From assembly GCA_043802425.1 (NCBI GenBank), contig JAZDLA010000032.1, positions 1-6,049 of the forward strand: DNA of 6,049 nt, given 5' to 3'. The translations under genes and the position numbers were made by a program. The notes beneath the pieces were generated by a model that was not told where the DNA came from, searched no databases, and worked only from the letters and a program-made list of their open reading frames with translations. Shown in pieces: positions 4,271 to 6,049 of the stretch (position 1 is its first letter; each line of letters opens with the position of its first letter). The DNA is from JAGUYA01 sp043802425. Lineage in GTDB: Bacteria > Omnitrophota > Gorgyraeia > Gygaellales > Profunditerraquicolaceae.

Positions 4271-6049
4271 TTAGAATTTCCGGCGGTAGATTAAACGGAA
4301 GAGATGCTGCGTATCTAACGTGGAGAGGGTCCAGTTAGCCTGCTGGGCAGGATTATCGTAATCGACGAATTCGCCGTAAAGGAGAGAGAAGGTTTCGTCT
4401 TTGTTGAATTTATATTCTGTACCAAAGAAGAAATTATGGTGTGGCTCATAATAATCATCGCTCTGATTTATATTCTGTTTATAAATATCGATAAGCTTGG
4501 AATAAATATATTTAAACCAGAAGGACAATTTGTCGTTCGGATAATATGTCATCTCTATTGCCGTGTGGTTGATATTATCATCAAGGCCGGTAGCGTGCTT
4601 ATTTTCGTTATAAGTATGCCCCAAAATAAATTCCCATCTTTCGGTAGGGGTATAGATAAATTTTGCCTTTCCTATGCTATAATATTTATAAGGCGGCAGG
4701 CCGAAGAATTTCTGGTCGTAGACTAAAGGCACCACCTTATCCCAGGTCTGGTAATCCCTGTACTCGTTAGCGACATAGGTATTATTAAATAATGCCCGCG
4801 GAAAATCCAGGGGATCATTGGTCCGCTCATATACTCCCTCTACTGACACAAGCTTTTCTATAAGCTCGTATTTCGCCCCCAGGCCGAAGGCACCAATCGA
4901 AGGGTTATCATCATCATCTATAGCGGCATTTTCTGGATGGATATCCTCCTCAGCAAAATAATCACTTAAGGAATACATGGTTTTGGCAAAAAGGAGAGGA
5001 TCATATCCTTTTGTCGTATCGGGAAGATCCTGGTAATAACCCAATAGTTTTGTGGTTAGGCGGGGGGTAACCTTATAGGTAGTCTCATTCCTGATGACTG
5101 ACTCTAAGTAGGGCCCGCTATCTCTATGGACATTACGATACTTTAAATCATTATCCAACCTTTCATCCATAGCCTTTACCGCCAGTCTAAAACCCACTAC
5201 GTTTCTGCCCCGGTCAATGCCATCGCCCCAGATTAAAGGCTTATCAACCTCTGCGATCTTCGCAAAAATAACATTGCGCCCGTAATAGGGGTCATCGCGA
5301 CGCGTATAACGGTAATTAGATAATCCAGGGTAGAAATCCGCATCCATATGCACGGCATAAATCTCGCTGGCATAAATACCGTTATAATAAGGAACCCTGG
5401 GAATATCCCAATCTCCTTTTTTCGAAGAAGCATCGTAAAGCCATGCTAACTTAGCAGCCGGGCCATGATAAATGGTATGAAAATTTTTAACCTCTTCCAC
5501 ATCCGTATAACTGGTGGCAACCTCTGCGGATATAGTATCGTACTCAGATAGTTTATAGATTAAGTCTGTTGCCGCCATTTCATTAAAGGCCTCAAAGCTG
5601 CCGCCGTTTGAGCCTATCTTGGAAGTCTGGGTAAAACCCCACTGTAAATCACTGGTAAGCGGAATCTTCAATCTTGCCGCTTGATCTACGCTATTGGAAT
5701 TTTCGTAATCGTCCCATAAGCTCATTGGCGTGGCTACGGTAGTCTCAAATGAATAGTTACCGGGGTCTAATTTAAAGGTCGCTCCCCTTAAAAAGGTCAG
5801 CCGGCGTGGGTAGTCATCGCTGCTGTCTTTAGAGAAAAAGGATAATCTTCTGATCCATCTACCCTTCTTCACTGGTTCATTTGGTGCATAGAAAATATTG
5901 CTGGGTTCATATTCATCTAACCAGGGGCTCTCCTCCCAATACATATGCTTATTGGATAATACCAGCGGGTCATCTGAAGTCAGGGCTTCAAAATTATCGG
6001 AAATAGGAAATACCTTAAGGCTGTAATCTTCCTCTTTATAATCAAACCA
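4271..6049 (-). CDS. Outer-membrane beta-barrel protein of unknown family, C-terminal 592 residues (N-terminus beyond right edge)
   Basis: The frame is open from the window edge to TAA at 4273-4271. The first ATG inside (5944-5942) is not a convincing start: 35 in-frame sense codons precede it, the composition is the same on both sides, and no Shine-Dalgarno lies upstream. The signal peptide should therefore lie outside. The protein is rich in Tyr, Phe, Trp, Asp and Asn, with alternating polar/hydrophobic strands and turn-like loops. The last part (about 4271-4700) reads as successive beta-hairpins such as YSIGKAKFIYTPTERWEFIL and HNFFFGTEYKFNKDETFSLL. It ends LFRLIYRRKF, with Phe last, Tyr at -5, Leu at -7 and Phe at -9, a typical BAM beta-signal. 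An acidic run (AIDDDDN, around 4905-4922) looks like an exposed loop. It could be a porin or polysaccharide-export/uptake barrel, but I recognise no named family. It converges on the phosphorylase-like gene with a 7-base gap. The hydrophobic plus-strand frame over its 3' end is a shadow. Confidence 0.8.
   Translation of the reverse strand, partial: WFDYKEEDYSLKVFPISDNFEALTSDDPLVLSNKHMYWEESPWLDEYEPSNIFYAPNEPVKKGRWIRRLSFFSKDSSDDYPRRLTFLRGATFKLDPGNYSFETTVATPMSLWDDYENSNSVDQAARLKIPLTSDLQWGFTQTSKIGSNGGSFEAFNEMAATDLIYKLSEYDTISAEVATSYTDVEEVKNFHTIYHGPAAKLAWLYDASSKKGDWDIPRVPYYNGIYASEIYAVHMDADFYPGLSNYRYTRRDDPYYGRNVIFAKIAEVDKPLIWGDGIDRGRNVVGFRLAVKAMDERLDNDLKYRNVHRDSGPYLESVIRNETTYKVTPRLTTKLLGYYQDLPDTTKGYDPLLFAKTMYSLSDYFAEEDIHPENAAIDDDDNPSIGAFGLGAKYELIEKLVSVEGVYERTNDPLDFPRALFNNTYVANEYRDYQTWDKVVPLVYDQKFFGLPPYKYYSIGKAKFIYTPTERWEFILGHTYNENKHATGLDDNINHTAIEMTYYPNDKLSFWFKYIYSKLIDIYKQNINQSDDYYEPHHNFFFGTEYKFNKDETFSLLYGEFVDYDNPAQQANWTLSTLDTQHLFRLIYRRKF

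Noticed and set aside
4436..4726. Plus-strand frame of 96 codons encoding a very hydrophobic, membrane-like peptide
   Set aside because: It lies wholly antisense to the last hairpins of the outer-membrane protein; hydrophobicity arises from the complement of Tyr/Asn/Asp-rich codons (TAT/AAT/GAT give ATA/ATT/ATC). It has no good Shine-Dalgarno and no promoter.
4902..4922. Short TCATCATCATC tract in the outer-membrane gene as a phase-variation microsatellite
   Set aside because: It is a trinucleotide run of only about three to four units encoding Asp residues; length changes would stay in frame, so it would not switch expression.
1..6049. CRISPR array, tRNA, rRNA, riboswitch, phage or toxin-antitoxin genes
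   Set aside because: I looked on both strands and saw no regularly spaced repeats, cloverleaf with CCA-type end, or small gene pairs; the three genes and a fragment account for nearly all of the window.

Overview
The window looks like a piece of a Gram-negative (diderm) bacterial genome, about 43-45% G+C by eye, using the standard code. The best guess is Candidatus Omnitrophota or a similar candidate phylum. The reasons are an outer-membrane beta-barrel protein ending in Phe, a GatCAB tRNA amidotransferase operon beginning gatC-gatA, a giant 'cellobiose phosphorylase'-like gene, and palindromic repeats of a kind I associate with such genomes. The taxonomic call is inference and cannot be settled here.

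Layout, left to right. (1) 1-721, minus strand: the start of a gatC-gatA operon. gatA is cut by the left edge, and gatC is complete with a GTG start, a perfect Shine-Dalgarno and a near-consensus promoter. (2) 722-972: a 251-base divergent intergenic region. It holds one promoter for each side. Between the promoters sits a compact element of about 120 bases made of nested inverted repeats: GGGACACCC/GGGTGTCCC copies and a perfect 22-base palindrome. It resembles a REP/MITE-type non-autonomous mobile repeat. (3) 973-4263, plus strand: a 1,096-residue cytoplasmic enzyme of the GH94-like (clan GH-Q) phosphorylase superfamily. It has a short in-frame Pro/Ser-rich segment that carries an imperfect palindrome. 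(4) 4271-6049, minus strand: the C-terminal 592 residues of an outer-membrane beta-barrel protein that runs off the right edge. It converges on the phosphorylase gene with only 7 bases between the two stop codons.

The gat genes are housekeeping: they correct Glu-tRNA(Gln) and/or Asp-tRNA(Asn). The large phosphorylase-like enzyme and the barrel protein could both handle glycans, one by cytoplasmic phosphorolysis or synthesis and one at the outer membrane. They are convergent and therefore not in one operon, so a functional link is only a hypothesis. I see no CRISPR array, tRNA, rRNA, transposase, phage gene or defence system. The points most worth a second look are the uncharacterised phosphorylase subgroup, the intergenic repeat element and the possible palindromic insertion inside the enzyme gene.
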